From: Haematobacter genomosp. 1
Lineage (GTDB): Bacteria > Pseudomonadota > Alphaproteobacteria > Rhodobacterales > Rhodobacteraceae
NCBI RefSeq assembly: GCF_002196855.1
Contig: NZ_NIPW01000017.1
Coordinates: 1-59,491 of the forward strand
Direction of reading: 5' to 3'
Length of the DNA: 59,491 nt
Program-made: the position numbers and the translations under genes
Notes under the pieces: generated by a model
Databases searched by the model: none
Seen by the model: only the letters and a program-made list of their open reading frames with translations
What the model was told of the DNA's origin: nothing
Shown here: piece by piece, positions 1-9,615 of the stretch
Position numbering within the stretch: position 1 is the first letter of the stretch
Layout of the letters: each line of letters begins with the position of its first letter

Positions 1-2253
1 CGCCACTTGGGGAATGCAGGCAGACATAAGGACCACGTCCGCGGTTTCAATCGCGATATCGGTACCGGTACCGATGGCAAGGCCCACATCTGCCTCTGCC
101 AGCGCCGGTGCATCGTTTATCCCGTCCCCCACATAAGCGAGGCTGCCATATTCGGCCTTCAGACGACGCACCGTTTCAACTTTGCCTTCCGGCAGGACTT
201 CGGCAACCACTTCGTCAATCCCGAGCTTTGCCGCGATCGCCTCGGCAGTCCGCCGATTGTCACCGGTAATCATTGCCACCTTGATGCCAAGTTCATGGAG
301 CGCCGCAATGGCCGCCGGGGTTGAGGGCTTTATCGGGTCTGCGACGGCCACGATAGCAGCGAGCCGCCCGTCAATCGCCACATAGAGCGGCGTTTTGCCC
401 TCATTCCCAAGCCGCGCGGCTGTGTCGGAAAACTCATCTACATCCAGCCCGAGCTTGATCATATAGCGGTCAGCGCCGACTTCGATCCGGTCCCCGTTGA
501 CGGTGGCGCGGACACCATAACCTGTATCGGATGCAAAGTCGGATACGCCAGGGATGGCAAGCCCCTCCTTCCGGGCGGCATCGACGATCGCGCGCGCGAC
601 GGGATGCTCGGACTTCGCTTCGACTGCTGCCATTCTCGCGAGAACATCGTCACGATCAAAACCTTTGGCCACCGCGATATCCGTCAGGGCCGGATGCCCC
701 TCGGTCAGGGTTCCGGTCTTGTCCACGGCGACCACTTTGGCATCGCGGAGCAGTTGCAAGGCTTCGCCCTTGCGGAAAAGTACCCCCATTTCAGCGCCGC
801 GACCCGTCCCCACCATGATAGAAGTCGGGGTGGCTAGACCCATTGCACATGGGCAAGCAATGATCAGGACCGCGACCCCATTCACAAGGGCAAAGGTCAG
901 GGCTGGTTCCGGACCAAGCACCAGCCACACAAGAAAGGTCAGGGCCGCAGCCGCCATGACCACAGGAACAAACCACATCGTCACTCGATCGACCATTGCC
1001 TGAATCGGCAGCTTAGAGCCTTGCGCAGATTCGACCATCCGGATGATCTGCGAAAGCACTGTCGCGCCGCCCACTGCGGTGGCACGCAGCGCAAGCGCTC
1101 CCTTCTGATTTACCGTCCCGCCGACAACAGTGCTTCCGGTCGTCTTGCGTACCGGGATTGGCTCGCCGGTCATCATGGATTCATCAACGTAGCTTTCGCC
1201 CTCAATGACCTCCCCGTCGACCGGTATCCGTTCGCCAGGGCGCAGTTCCACAATATCGTCGTGCGCGACATCGGAGGTTGCGATCTCGACAGTCTGCCCG
1301 CTGCGCCGGACACGGGCAGTACGGGCCTGCAGTTGCACAAGCCGCTTGATGGCTTCTGACGTCTTGCCCTTTGCTTTCGCCTCAAGATACCGGCCGAGAA
1401 GGATCAGGGTGACGATGACAGATGCAGCTTCGTAATAGACATTCACCGTTCCGGCGGGCAGCAGGGACGGAAGGAAAGTTGCGACGACCGAATAGGCGTA
1501 GGCCGCCATCGTACCGACTGCGACCATCGAATTCATATCGGGCGCGAGGCGGAACAGAGCCGGAAACCCTTTCTGGTAGAATCGAAGGCCAGGAAAGAAC
1601 AACACCAGAGTCGTGAGCGCGAACTGAAAGTACCAGCTTGTCTGTGTTCCGACAGTCTGCATGACCAGATGGTGGACAGCTGGGATGAGGTGTGAGCCCA
1701 TTTCCAGCAGGAAAACCGGCAGTGTCAGAATGCCCGCGACCAAAAGGTCGTGCTTCAGGCCTGCCCGCTCTGCGTCCTTGCGTGCGCTTGCTTCGGCTTC
1801 GGCGGCTCCGGTGTCCCCGATCAGGGCTGCATCATAGCCCGCATTTTCCACCGCTTTCACAAGGTCTTCCGGGGATGCTGTCCCTTCGACCGTCGCCCGC
1901 TCGGTTGCGAGGTTGACATGCGCAAAACGGACACCTTTGACACCCGCGAGCGCACGCTCAACCCGACCAACGCATGAAGCACAGGTCATGCCCTCAATCG
2001 ACAGTTCGGTGTTGGCCAATGGCACGCCATAACCGATATTCTCAACGGTCCTGACCAGAAGATCATATGTCACAGGATTGGAAAAACGGACTTCTGCCTT
2101 CTCTGTGGCAAGGTTCACATGTGCCTGTGATACGCCCGGGACCGCCTGAAGCGCCCGCTCTACCCGCCCCACGCAAGATGCGCAGGTCATCCCTTCAATC
2201 GGCAATACCACCGTCTGGGCGGTTGATGTCTCCGCCTTCATCTGAACGTTCAT
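1..2253 (-). CDS. copA: Copper-exporting P1B-type ATPase, two N-terminal HMA domains (3' end off window)
   Basis: Pumps Cu(I) out of the cytoplasm across the inner membrane. The 751 visible codons show two metal-binding HMA domains with GMTCASC motifs near residues 24-27 and 91-94, the CPC metal site in the sixth core helix, the DKTGT phosphorylation motif, and GDGINDAP near the window edge. About the last 80 residues (final membrane helices) lie outside. ATG 2253 follows GGAGATACC. It is divergent from copZ and has its own CueR-like promoter. Family assignment is secure; copper specificity is inferred from CPC, the paired CxxC domains and the copper genes alongside. Confidence 0.95.
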   Translation of the reverse strand, partial: MNVQMKAETSTAQTVVLPIEGMTCASCVGRVERALQAVPGVSQAHVNLATEKAEVRFSNPVTYDLLVRTVENIGYGVPLANTELSIEGMTCASCVGRVERALAGVKGVRFAHVNLATERATVEGTASPEDLVKAVENAGYDAALIGDTGAAEAEASARKDAERAGLKHDLLVAGILTLPVFLLEMGSHLIPAVHHLVMQTVGTQTSWYFQFALTTLVLFFPGLRFYQKGFPALFRLAPDMNSMVAVGTMAAYAYSVVATFLPSLLPAGTVNVYYEAASVIVTLILLGRYLEAKAKGKTSEAIKRLVQLQARTARVRRSGQTVEIATSDVAHDDIVELRPGERIPVDGEVIEGESYVDESMMTGEPIPVRKTTGSTVVGGTVNQKGALALRATAVGGATVLSQIIRMVESAQGSKLPIQAMVDRVTMWFVPVVMAAAALTFLVWLVLGPEPALTFALVNGVAVLIIACPCAMGLATPTSIMVGTGRGAEMGVLFRKGEALQLLRDAKVVAVDKTGTLTEGHPALTDIAVAKGFDRDDVLARMAAVEAKSEHPVARAIVDAARKEGLAIPGVSDFASDTGYGVRATVNGDRIEVGADRYMIKLGLDVDEFSDTAARLGNEGKTPLYVAIDGRLAAIVAVADPIKPSTPAAIAALHELGIKVAMITGDNRRTAEAIAAKLGIDEVVAEVLPEGKVETVRRLKAEYGSLAYVGDGINDAPALAEADVGLAIGTGTDIAIETADVVLMSACIPQVA

Positions 2254-2291
2254 GTGGTATCTCCTTCATGCCGCGAATCGTGCGCCTCGCA

Positions 2292-2322
2292 TTTGTGGCG
2301 GTTCCAACGGTGTCAAGGTCAA
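2292..2322 (-). promoter_or_regulatory. MerR/CueR-type promoter for copA
   Basis: On the minus strand, TTGACC (2322-2317) is followed by a 19-base spacer containing TTGACACCGTTGGAACC and a weak -10 (CACAAA, 2297-2292). A 19-base spacer with a central dyad is characteristic of promoters remodelled by CueR-type activators. No cueR gene is in the window. Confidence 0.6.
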
Positions 2323-2355
2323 CCTATTTTCTCATATTTTTTCGCATGGGCCCTC

Positions 2356-2386
2356 TTGACCTTCCAACGGTGGAAAGCCCCATATC
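2356..2386 (+). promoter_or_regulatory. MerR/CueR-type promoter for copZ
   Basis: TTGACC (2356-2361) is followed by the dyad CTTCCAACGGTGGAAAG and a -10-like CATATC (2381-2386), again with a 19-base spacer. The CCTTCC...GGAA(A)G layout matches the CueR operator. It sits about 30 bases upstream of the copZ start and points opposite to the copA promoter. Confidence 0.7.
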
Positions 2387-2417
2387 GCTTGGCATGAGTG
2401 GCACAAAGGAGGTTCTC

Positions 2418-2615
2418 ATGCAGCTCCACATCCGGAACATGACCTGCGGCGGCTGTGCACGTGGCGTCACCAAGGCCGTTGAATCAGTGGATCCGCAAGC
2501 GCAGGTGAAAGTTGATCTGCAAAAGCGGAACATCGACTTTGCATCGTCTCAACCGGCCAGTGCTTTCGTGGCGGCGCTCTCGGCGGCCGGCTATACCGCA
2601 GTGGCCTCGGCCTGA
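2418..2615 (+). CDS. copZ: CopZ-like heavy-metal chaperone (single HMA domain)
   Basis: A 65-residue free-standing HMA domain that would bind Cu(I) in the cytoplasm and hand it to the ATPases or the regulator. The metal site is MTCGGC (Cys10, Cys13), and the length is that of the family. ATG 2418 is preceded by AAAGGAGG; a longer in-frame start at 2067 would cross the promoter and is rejected. It is encoded between two Cu-ATPase genes and probably cotranscribed with the downstream one. It could serve another soft metal. Confidence 0.88.
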   Translation: MQLHIRNMTCGGCARGVTKAVESVDPQAQVKVDLQKRNIDFASSQPASAFVAALSAAGYTAVASA

Positions 2616-2810
2616 CGCGACACCCTTGAAATCGAGATGCCGGGCGACGCAGTTGCCGGGCATCTCTTTTGCGATCACACTTTTCCGCAGATGCGGGGGA
2701 GAATAACGCCGTACAAGGGTGCCGTTCTGTAACAGCAGGGTGGTCGCCCTTTGTTTTGTTACATGGTGGCGTCTTCGTCCTTCTCTTTCACTTTCGCCCG
2801 GAATTTGCCC

Positions 2811-5039
2811 ATGCCCCCATCTGATCAGAACCACCATGAGCCCCATGCGCATGCCCACCCGCCGGGAGGTCACCACCACCATCATGTCGGGCACGCAGTC
2901 AAAAACCACGGTCCGCAGCCCGCTGGTACGGTCTGGACCTGCCCGATGCACCCTGAGATCCGTCGTGACGGGCCCGGCAGCTGCCCAAAATGCGGGATGG
3001 CGCTGGAGCCGTTGATTGCCAGCGGCGAGACCGGCCCCTCCGCCGAGCTCGTTGACATGACGCGGCGGTTCTGGATCGGCCTTGTGTTGGCGCTGCCGGT
3101 GTTTTTCCTCGAGATGGGCAGCCATCTTGTTCCCGGGCTGCATCATCTGGTACCCCAGTCCTATTCGATCTGGATCCAGTTGGTGCTCGCAACGCCGGTG
3201 GTTCTGTGGTGCGGCTGGCCCTTCTTCGCACGGGGCTGGGCCTCGATCGTCAATCGAAGCCTGAACATGTTCACCCTGATCGCGATCGGCACCGGTGCGG
3301 CCTGGATCTACAGCATGGTCGCTGCCCTGTTTCCCAGCGTCTTCCCGGCGACATTCCGGGCGGCGGATGGTTCGGTCGATGTCTATTTCGAAGCGGCCGC
3401 CGTCATCACGGTTCTGGTCCTTCTGGGGCAGGTTCTTGAACTCAGGGCGCGCGAGCAGACATCGGGTGCTATCCGGGCGCTGATGGATCTGGCCCCCAAG
3501 ACGGCGCGGCGGATCGCGCCCGATGGCAGCGAGGAAGACGTGGGACTCGATCAGGTGGTGATCGGTGATCTGCTGCGCGTCCGCCCCGGCGAGGCGGTGC
3601 CGGTCGATGGTGCGGTGGAAGAGGGCCGGTCTTCGCTGGATGAATCGATGATCACCGGCGAATCCATGCCCGTGACCCGGACAGTCGGCGACCATGTCAC
3701 TGGCGGCACGATGAACCAGACCGGGGCGCTCGTGATCCGTGCTGAGCGGGTCGGGCAGGACACCATGCTGTCGCGTATCGTGCATATGGTCGCGGATGCA
3801 CAGCGATCACGCGCCCCGATCCAGCGTATGGCCGATCAGGTTTCGGGCTATTTCGTGCCAGTGGTCATCGCCATCGCGCTGCTGGCCTTTGCCGCCTGGG
3901 CAGCCATTGGCCCCGAGCCGCGGTTCGCCCATGCACTGATCGCTGCGGTGGCCGTGCTCATCATCGCCTGCCCCTGCGCCCTCGGCCTTGCAACGCCGAT
4001 GTCCATCATGGTCGGCGTTGGTAAAGGAGCGGGTGCGGGAGTTCTGATCCGCGATGCGGAAGCGCTGGAGCGGATGGAGAAGGTCGATACGCTGGTCGTA
4101 GACAAAACCGGCACCCTGACCGAAGGCAAGCCGGCGGTGACCGGGATCGTCGCCGCTCCGGGCTTCGCCGAGGCGGATATCCTGCGGCTGGCGGCAAGTG
4201 TCGAGGCCGTGTCCGAGCATCCACTCGCCCTTGCCATCGTCGCGCGCGCCGAGGCCGCCGGGGTCAGTATCCCTAAAGTTGCGGATTTCGACTCACCCAC
4301 AGGCAAGGGCGCTTCGGGAACAGTGGACGGGCAGCGCGTCTTCCTCGGCAATGCCGCATTTCTGGCCGAGAACGGGGTGGATGCATCGCCGCTAAGCTCC
4401 GAAGCCGATGCGCTGCGCAAGGATGGAGCGACAGCGATCTATATCGGCGTCGACAGCCGTGCCGCCGGGATCTTTGCCATTGCCGATCCTGTCAAGGAGA
4501 CCACACGAGCCGCGCTGAACGCACTGCACGAGGAGGGGATCCGCATCGTCATGCTGACCGGTGACAACCGGACCACGGCCGAAGCGGTTGCCCGGCAGCT
4601 CGGGATCGACGAGGTGGAGGCCGATGTCCTGCCCGATCAAAAGAGTGCGGTGGTCAATCGCCTGCGGGCCGAAGGGCATGTCGTCGCAATGGCCGGGGAT
4701 GGTGTGAACGACGCGCCCGCCCTCGCCGCAGCTGATGTCGGCATTGCTATGGGACAGGGCACGGATGTCGCCATCGAGAGTTCGGGCGTGACCCTCCTCA
4801 AGGGGGACCTGATGGGGATCGTGAAGGCGCGCCGTCTGTCGCAGGCGGTGATGCGCAATATCCGGCAAAACCTTGTCTTCGCCTTCATCTACAACGCTGC
4901 GGGCGTGCCGCTGGCGGCGGGGGTGCTCTATCCGCTGTTCGGCCTTCTGCTGTCGCCGATTGTCGCGGCGGCGGCGATGGCGCTCTCTTCGGTCAGCGTG
5001 ATCGGTAACTCGCTGCGGCTGCGTTCAAAGCGGTTTTGA
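2811..5039 (+). CDS. Second Cu/Ag-type P1B ATPase with His-rich and CPMHPEI N-terminus
   Basis: A 742-residue metal-exporting ATPase. The first ~35 residues are very His-rich. A TCPMHPEI...CPKCGM metal-binding module replaces the HMA domains. CPC lies near residue 388, DKTGT near 430, and GDGVNDAP follows. This architecture is typical of SilP/CopB-like and CopA2-like Cu/Ag exporters, so it is probably not redundant with the HMA-type copA. Neither ATG 2811 nor ATG 2763 has a good Shine-Dalgarno; 2811 was chosen because the protein then begins directly with the His-rich segment. Cotranscription with copZ is likely. Confidence 0.9.
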   Translation: MPPSDQNHHEPHAHAHPPGGHHHHHVGHAVKNHGPQPAGTVWTCPMHPEIRRDGPGSCPKCGMALEPLIASGETGPSAELVDMTRRFWIGLVLALPVFFLEMGSHLVPGLHHLVPQSYSIWIQLVLATPVVLWCGWPFFARGWASIVNRSLNMFTLIAIGTGAAWIYSMVAALFPSVFPATFRAADGSVDVYFEAAAVITVLVLLGQVLELRAREQTSGAIRALMDLAPKTARRIAPDGSEEDVGLDQVVIGDLLRVRPGEAVPVDGAVEEGRSSLDESMITGESMPVTRTVGDHVTGGTMNQTGALVIRAERVGQDTMLSRIVHMVADAQRSRAPIQRMADQVSGYFVPVVIAIALLAFAAWAAIGPEPRFAHALIAAVAVLIIACPCALGLATPMSIMVGVGKGAGAGVLIRDAEALERMEKVDTLVVDKTGTLTEGKPAVTGIVAAPGFAEADILRLAASVEAVSEHPLALAIVARAEAAGVSIPKVADFDSPTGKGASGTVDGQRVFLGNAAFLAENGVDASPLSSEADALRKDGATAIYIGVDSRAAGIFAIADPVKETTRAALNALHEEGIRIVMLTGDNRTTAEAVARQLGIDEVEADVLPDQKSAVVNRLRAEGHVVAMAGDGVNDAPALAAADVGIAMGQGTDVAIESSGVTLLKGDLMGIVKARRLSQAVMRNIRQNLVFAFIYNAAGVPLAAGVLYPLFGLLLSPIVAAAAMALSSVSVIGNSLRLRSKRF

Positions 5040-5044
5040 TCGCA

Positions 5045-5080
5045 GAAAAACCAGCGCGGACCGGGGTGAACCGGTCCGCT
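5045..5080 (-). terminator. Rho-independent terminator between convergent operons
   Basis: A 9-bp GC stem (GCGGACCGG 5056-5064 with CCGGTCCGC 5071-5079) has a six-base loop. Read on the minus strand it is followed by GCTGGTTTTT, so it best ends the leftward cytochrome operon. The hairpin can also stop rightward transcription from the ATPase. Confidence 0.7.
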
Positions 5081-5169
5081 GTCTCTCTCAAGGCGCGGAA
5101 GACGTCCGTACCTTTGCTTCGGTCAAATAGTTTTGCCGGATTGAAGGCAGTGGAAAAGCTCCCGACACT

Positions 5170-5595
5170 TCATTCGATCCCGTTTTCTCTCTGCACCTCG
5201 CGCACATAGGCGATAATATCTGAAACCTCGGCTTCAGAGAGCCCCGGTTGTGGCGGCATGTTCCCGAACCGCCAATGGTGAGCACGCACACCATTGGACA
5301 CCGCGAGTTGGAACGCATAATCGCCGTGATGAGGCGGTTCATAGATGCGATGGATCAGGGGCGGACCAGCATCCGTCCCGGCCCCGTTGACGCCATGACA
5401 GGCGGCACAGGTGCTGTCGAAGGCGGTGCCCCCCCGTGCAGCAGCCTCCGAGAATTGGGCCGGCACCCGGACGCCTGTCGCTGTGGCTGCGGTCGGTGCG
5501 GTGGTGGCATCCGGTTCGCGGCCTACCCAGAATGTGGCTCCGACTACGGCAAGTATGAGGCCTGAGAGGACCCACGGCATTTTTTGTGACTTCAT
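5170..5595 (-). CDS. Membrane-anchored c-type cytochrome (CAACH)
   Basis: About 141 residues. An N-terminal hydrophobic signal-anchor is followed by a periplasmic class I cytochrome c domain with one heme site, CAACH. A Met in the NMPPQPGLSE stretch is the expected axial ligand. It is the last gene of a leftward operon with a second cytochrome and a multicopper oxidase, so it may accept electrons from oxidase-linked copper chemistry or feed a terminal oxidase. ATG 5595 places the start directly before the signal-anchor; in-frame ATGs at 5619 and 5640 are possible. Electron partner unknown. Confidence 0.8.
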   Translation of the reverse strand: MKSQKMPWVLSGLILAVVGATFWVGREPDATTAPTAATATGVRVPAQFSEAAARGGTAFDSTCAACHGVNGAGTDAGPPLIHRIYEPPHHGDYAFQLAVSNGVRAHHWRFGNMPPQPGLSEAEVSDIIAYVREVQRENGIE

Positions 5596-5694
5596 ATCCA
5601 GTTTCCGTTTAAGGTTCATTGCGCCGGATTTGCCCGACACAGCCGGGCCCTCGCCGAGGCTGATGCGATCTGTTTGCGTCCGACGACCGTCTAG

Positions 5695-6129
5695 TTATTC
5701 AACGCCTGATACCCGGCGCTGATACTTGGCCTCACGCTCTGGCCATGTGCTTTTGATGAATGCCAGCACCGCTTCCATGTCCTCGGGCGTCAGGGCACCC
5801 GCGAAGCCTGGCATGTCGCTTTCGTAGCCGTCTCCGACGACAGCGGCGGTGCCGAGCGCGATGATGGAGAGCAGCAAGGCATCGGAATGATGCCAGCTAT
5901 GCCCGGTCTCATCATGTGGCGGAGCAGGCAGGCGGCCGTTGGCGGCAGGGCTTTGCCAGTCCGGCTGGCCTTCAAGCTGCGCGCCATGGCAGGGCGCGCA
6001 GTTTGCAGCATAGACCTGCCGCCCGCGCGACACAGCCGGGTCTGGCCGTGCGCCGGGATCCCAAAAGACCCCGACCCCGGCCAGAATGCCCAGCAGCGCA
6101 GCCCCGCCAATCAGACGATGACGCCTCAC
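5695..6129 (-). CDS. c-type cytochrome (CAPCH), translationally coupled to the oxidase gene
   Basis: About 144 residues: a hydrophobic N-terminal segment, then a single-heme cytochrome c domain with CAPCH and a distal Met in SDMPGF. The likely start is GTG 6129, which overlaps the TGA of the upstream multicopper oxidase gene in a GTGA arrangement, indicating translational coupling. A longer frame from 6186 is antisense-free but would begin inside the oxidase gene. The coupling suggests it works directly with the oxidase, possibly as electron donor or acceptor. Confidence 0.8.
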   Translation of the reverse strand: MRRHRLIGGAALLGILAGVGVFWDPGARPDPAVSRGRQVYAANCAPCHGAQLEGQPDWQSPAANGRLPAPPHDETGHSWHHSDALLLSIIALGTAAVVGDGYESDMPGFAGALTPEDMEAVLAFIKSTWPEREAKYQRRVSGVE

Positions 6130-7616
6130 GCCTGGATCGAGAATGCCGTCATCATGCCTGTCGCCAGATGCGGCATGTGGTGGCAATGCAGCATCCAGTT
6201 CGCGGCCTCACCGGCGTCGACGGCAACGGTCACCATCGACATCGGCGGAACATAGACCGTGTCGCGTCGTGCACCCGCCATCCGCCGCCCGTTGACCTCT
6301 ACGACCTGGAAGCTGTGGCCGTGCAGATGCATCGGGTGACCCATCATCGACATATTGTGGAACATCAACTCGACGCGTTCACCGCTTCTGGCGCCAATCA
6401 GGCGGTGATCGCCCCACACCGCGCCATCTATGGTCCAGCGATAGGGCTGCATGCTTCCGCCCAGCATCACCATATGGCTGCGATCGACCGACCGGGACGG
6501 CAGGGCATCACGGGCAAGCAGTTGACCTTCCTGCGCCAGATCCACGTCGAAGGCTGCGGCTTCCGTCTCGCCCGTTCCGGCGATCCGGCTGATGCTGGCC
6601 CCCGGGGCGGCGAGCACAATGCCGGTGCGCTCGCGTGCACCCTCCCTCAACGCAAGGATCGGCCAGGCCGCGTTTTCACCGGGCAGATCCAGCTCGATAT
6701 CAAGGCGTTGGCCCATGGCCACGCCAAAACTGGTTCCCGCGCGCGGCCGGATTTCATGGCCATCGACCGCCACCAGCCGCCCTGCGACAGTGCCTGTGTC
6801 AATCCAGAAGACGGTTGCGGCTGCGCCGTTGATGATCCGCAACCTTACCCTGCCACCGCGCTCGACCTGGATGATTTCGGGATCGGCAAGCGTGCGGTCA
6901 TTGGCCAGATAGGCATCCCAGTCATAGTCGTTGAGATCCATCTCCATACCGGACATGCCACCATGCTGCATGTCCGCCATGGTGCCATGTCCCATGGAAC
7001 TGTGGTCCATCCCCTGCATTGGCGCCGGCGCAGCGCCGCCATGACCCTCTGCGTGACCGCCTCCGTGACTGACTCCATGTCCGCCGGTGATTTCCGCCAT
7101 GACCTCTTCGGGGGACTTGAACGAGAAATCATGCAGCAGGATCACAACCTCCTGCCTGTCGGCACGGACATCTTCGGGGCGGCGCACGATCAACGGCGCT
7201 GCAAGCAACTGCATTTCTTGGATCGGGATATGACTGTGCATCCAGTGGGTTCCTGGCTGCGGCGCAAAGTCGTAACTCCGCTTCTCGCCGGGCGAGAGCG
7301 CTGCCATCGGCGCGTCCGGCACCCCGTCCTGTGCATTCGGAGGGATCTGTCCGTGCCAGTGGATCATCGTCGGCACCGGCAGATCGTTGCTCAGATCCAC
7401 CCTGAAGCGCTCGCCGGGGTTCAGAACAAGGCCTGAGCCCTGCGGCCCGGTCAGGCCAAAGACCGTCGCCGCGCGCCCGTTGATGTCCAGGCTTCGCGTG
7501 GTCGCAGAAAGCCCGAGAGCGGTCTCCCCTTGCGCAAAGGCGCGGGAGTTGAATTGAAATGCGGCTGCCATGGCAGCACCTGCGGCAAGGAAGCCGCGTC
7601 TGGATACGAAAGGCAT
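6126..7616 (-). CDS. Tat-exported multicopper oxidase, CopA/CueO type
   Basis: About 496 residues. Oxidises Cu(I), and possibly phenols or metal chelates, in the periplasm using O2. The N-terminus has a twin-arginine motif (SRRGFLAAG). Copper-ligand motifs HWHGQ, HSH, HPMHLHGH and a C-terminal HCHHMPH are all present, so the trinuclear and type 1 sites look intact. A Met/His/Gly-rich insertion near residues 190-230 resembles copper-scavenging loops of CopA/CueO. ATG 7616 follows GAGGAGAGATC; an upstream start at 7688 would disrupt the Tat signal. It overlaps both neighbouring genes. Confidence 0.93.
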   Translation of the reverse strand: MPFVSRRGFLAAGAAMAAAFQFNSRAFAQGETALGLSATTRSLDINGRAATVFGLTGPQGSGLVLNPGERFRVDLSNDLPVPTMIHWHGQIPPNAQDGVPDAPMAALSPGEKRSYDFAPQPGTHWMHSHIPIQEMQLLAAPLIVRRPEDVRADRQEVVILLHDFSFKSPEEVMAEITGGHGVSHGGGHAEGHGGAAPAPMQGMDHSSMGHGTMADMQHGGMSGMEMDLNDYDWDAYLANDRTLADPEIIQVERGGRVRLRIINGAAATVFWIDTGTVAGRLVAVDGHEIRPRAGTSFGVAMGQRLDIELDLPGENAAWPILALREGARERTGIVLAAPGASISRIAGTGETEAAAFDVDLAQEGQLLARDALPSRSVDRSHMVMLGGSMQPYRWTIDGAVWGDHRLIGARSGERVELMFHNMSMMGHPMHLHGHSFQVVEVNGRRMAGARRDTVYVPPMSMVTVAVDAGEAANWMLHCHHMPHLATGMMTAFSIQA

Positions 7617-7684
7617 GATCTCTCCTCGGGATGTGATCCCGCTTTGCAAGAAAGGGAAAACGGCAGGAATCCCCTGCCGGTCAC

Positions 7685-8035
7685 TCACAGGAGAGAGGAA
7701 ATGGGAGGGCGACTATCCTCATCGGGAAGGGTTTCCCGGAAGTCGGCGCCGGGCCCCGCGACATATACATCGGTCCTCGGGGCGTATTGCGAAGCATCGG
7801 CCAGAACAGGGAAGGGGACCGGGAGCCCGGCGCATACCGCCTTGCACAGGGACACACCGACATTGCAGTCGCTTTGGTCGTCACAGAGCACCGCAGTGCT
7901 GCCGAAATGACCTTCCTCATACAGTGCCATGTGGTGATCGGTGTTGTCGGACATGCGGAGCTCATGCGCAGTCGCCGCGACGGGTGAGAGCACAAGAGAG
8001 AGCCAGGCAGCAAGGATCAAGACCAAGCGAAGCAT
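7685..8035 (-). CDS. Small secreted cysteine-containing protein of the copper operon
   Basis: About 116 residues with a signal peptide (hydrophobic segment ending near ATAHE). Four cysteines in the middle (CDDQSDC...CKAVC) could form disulfides or bind copper. It is the first gene of the operon leading into the multicopper oxidase. The start may be 8035 or 8071. No family is recognised with certainty; small periplasmic proteins are common in cop operons, so a copper-related role is inference from context. Confidence 0.6.
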   Translation of the reverse strand: MLRLVLILAAWLSLVLSPVAATAHELRMSDNTDHHMALYEEGHFGSTAVLCDDQSDCNVGVSLCKAVCAGLPVPFPVLADASQYAPRTDVYVAGPGADFRETLPDEDSRPPISSLL

Positions 8036-8146
8036 GCCATCATGGTAGTTTTCCACTGCCACCTTGTCCATGCGACACTGCCGCCCTGCCGCACACTATA
8101 AAGCGAGGAGTCTATGACCGCGTCAGAGCGGCAGTTCAGAGGTGAG

Positions 8147-8584
8147 CTAGATCTTTTGCATAGGGATGTCGGATTTTACATTCTGAACACCCTTGATCCG
8201 GGTCAGATGATCGATCTGGAACTGCCGATAGTCATCGAGATCGCGGGCCACAACGCGCAGCAGAAAGTCGCAATCGCCCGCCATCAGGTGGCACTCGACA
8301 ATTTGCGGCAGGGCGCTGACGGCATTGGTGAAGTGGTTGACGGTTTCGACATCCTGCCCGGTCAGCCAGACACGGGCGAAGACCGTCATACCCATCCCGA
8401 TTTCCGCCGGGTCAAGTACCGCGACGTAGCGCTGAATGACACCAGCTTCTTCTAGCGCCTTGACGCGCCGCAGACAGGGCGAGGGCGAAAGCCCGACCTG
8501 GGCTGCCAGTTCGATCTTCTGCATCCGACCATCTTTCTGCAATGCGCGCAGAATACGTCGGTCTGTTTCGTCTAGTCTGGTCAT
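8147..8584 (-). CDS. Lrp/AsnC-family transcriptional regulator
   Basis: A 145-residue protein with an N-terminal winged HTH (LDETDRRILRALQKDGR...LSPSPCLRRVKALEEAGVI) and a C-terminal RAM effector domain ending IKGVQNVKSDIPMQ. Family members sense amino acids or related small molecules and bind DNA as oligomers. ATG 8584 matches the family N-terminus; an upstream frame to 8755 runs into IS debris and is not believed. It has no obvious target gene nearby, and the flanking transposase remnants suggest it arrived with or was separated from its neighbours by rearrangement. Confidence 0.88.
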   Translation of the reverse strand: MTRLDETDRRILRALQKDGRMQKIELAAQVGLSPSPCLRRVKALEEAGVIQRYVAVLDPAEIGMGMTVFARVWLTGQDVETVNHFTNAVSALPQIVECHLMAGDCDFLLRVVARDLDDYRQFQIDHLTRIKGVQNVKSDIPMQKI

Positions 8585-8669
8585 GGAAGAGGCGGCGGCG
8601 GGAATCTGAACAGCCGGGATAAGTGGATTTTCCGCGTAACGGCAGCATGATGCTGCGAGCGAGGAGAAG

Positions 8670-8810
8670 ACCAAGGCAAGACGACCGCGCCGGAACCACA
8701 GCCCGGCTTTCAAGGCGAAAGTAGCGGTAGCCGCGATCAAGGGCGAGAAGACCATGATCGAGCTGGCGCAGGAGTTCGACGTTCACCTGAACCAGATCAA
8801 ACGGCCATAG
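8670..8810 (+). pseudogene. IS3-family OrfA transposase remnant
   Basis: Frame starting at 8670 reads RRNHSPAFKAKVAVAAIKGEKT followed by ELAQEFDVH and ends at TAG 8808. This is the helix-turn-helix start of IS3-family OrfA. No start codon, remainder of OrfA or OrfB remains. It abuts directly a fragment of a different IS family. Confidence 0.75.
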
Positions 8811-8935
8811 CCTTCAAGCTGATGATGTCGGCCCAGAAGAAATGGCGAAAACTCGACGGCCACCACCGCCTCCCAGAAATCATACAGGGGGTTGAGTTCC
8901 GCGACGGCCTCCGTCAACTTCAAACCGCCGCCTGA
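8808..8935 (+). pseudogene. IS256-family transposase C-terminal remnant
   Basis: The frame ending at TGA 8933-8935 reads AFKLMMSAQKKWRKLDG followed by RLPEIIQGVEFRDGLRQ, the typical C-terminus of IS256-type transposases. Only about 40 codons survive. It is fused to the IS3 stump with no spacer, pointing to a deletion between two nested elements. It is not the same sequence as the IS256-like element at 29.4-30.8 kb. Confidence 0.75.
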
Positions 8936-9018
8936 TCAAGCGTCACCAACTTTCGACCATAGCTCAGCGAAAATTCCGCTACACATCGGGCCGCCAAGAT
9001 CCGATGAATGGATCTGGC

Positions 9019-9049
9019 ACTCACTGATGTGAGTTCATAATTCTTATGA
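9019..9049. promoter_or_regulatory. Two adjacent perfect inverted repeats upstream of the hemoglobin gene
   Basis: ACTCAC-TGAT-GTGAGT (9019-9034) is immediately followed by TCATAA-TTC-TTATGA (9035-9049). Both have perfect 6-bp arms, and TTATGAT could be a -10 element. They lie 73-103 bases before the start codon and are good operator candidates; the regulator is unknown. Confidence 0.45.
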
Positions 9050-9121
9050 TGGCCGGGCCACGTTAGAAGCCATGCGCAGAGGAAACGCTCGTAACACAGA
9101 GGCCGGTGAAAGGAGGCCAGT

Positions 9122-9514
9122 ATGAATGCGCGTAGGTTTGACATTACCGCCGAAGAAATCGGCGTGGTGGTCGCTCGCTTTTACGCAGACATTCGCCACC
9201 ATCCAGTTCTTGGGCCAGTTTTTGCGCGGCACGTCACGGATTGGTCAGAGCATGAAAGCAGGATCATGTCTTTCTGGCGTAACGCGATCCTGCGCGAACA
9301 GGGCTACGATGGAAACCCCATGTTCGTTCACAAAGAGGCAGGAGACATACGCGCTGAGATGTTTCCAATATGGCTGGACCTCTTTGATACAGTGCTGGCT
9401 GCTAACCTCACAATAGATCAGGCCCGCAATTGGTCAGCCCTCGCGCACCGGATTGGCAAGGGCCTCAGCTATGGGCTTGCGCAGGCTGGCGATCCCCCAA
9501 ACCTCCGCCGCTGA
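9122..9514 (+). CDS. Group III truncated hemoglobin
   Basis: A 130-residue globin. It carries FYADIRHHPVLGPVF near the N-terminus, a central VHKEAGDI with the expected proximal His, and a C-terminal helix with FDTVL and ARNWSALAHRIG. Group III truncated globins bind O2, NO or sulfide and are thought to act in oxygen handling or NO/peroxide detoxification. ATG 9122 has a strong AAAGGAGG. It is monocistronic and preceded by two inverted repeats that could bind a redox or NO regulator. Confidence 0.85.
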   Translation: MNARRFDITAEEIGVVVARFYADIRHHPVLGPVFARHVTDWSEHESRIMSFWRNAILREQGYDGNPMFVHKEAGDIRAEMFPIWLDLFDTVLAANLTIDQARNWSALAHRIGKGLSYGLAQAGDPPNLRR

Positions 9515-9615
9515 TAGAGAGGCTGCAGTTTCATCAACCAAATCTTCGACAATGCCAGAGCCGTTAAACCGGGCCCTTTTGAACTCTAAAATACCTTTCC
9601 CCCGATCCCCAAGAA

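Noticed and set aside
2484-3785. 433-codon frame on the minus strand
   Set aside because: Antisense to copZ and the second Cu-ATPase; rich in His/Arg/Asp with no domain pattern, whereas the + strand encodes clear motifs.
5916-7436. 506-codon frame on the + strand
   Set aside because: Antisense to the multicopper oxidase and cytochrome genes, whose copper and heme motifs are complete.
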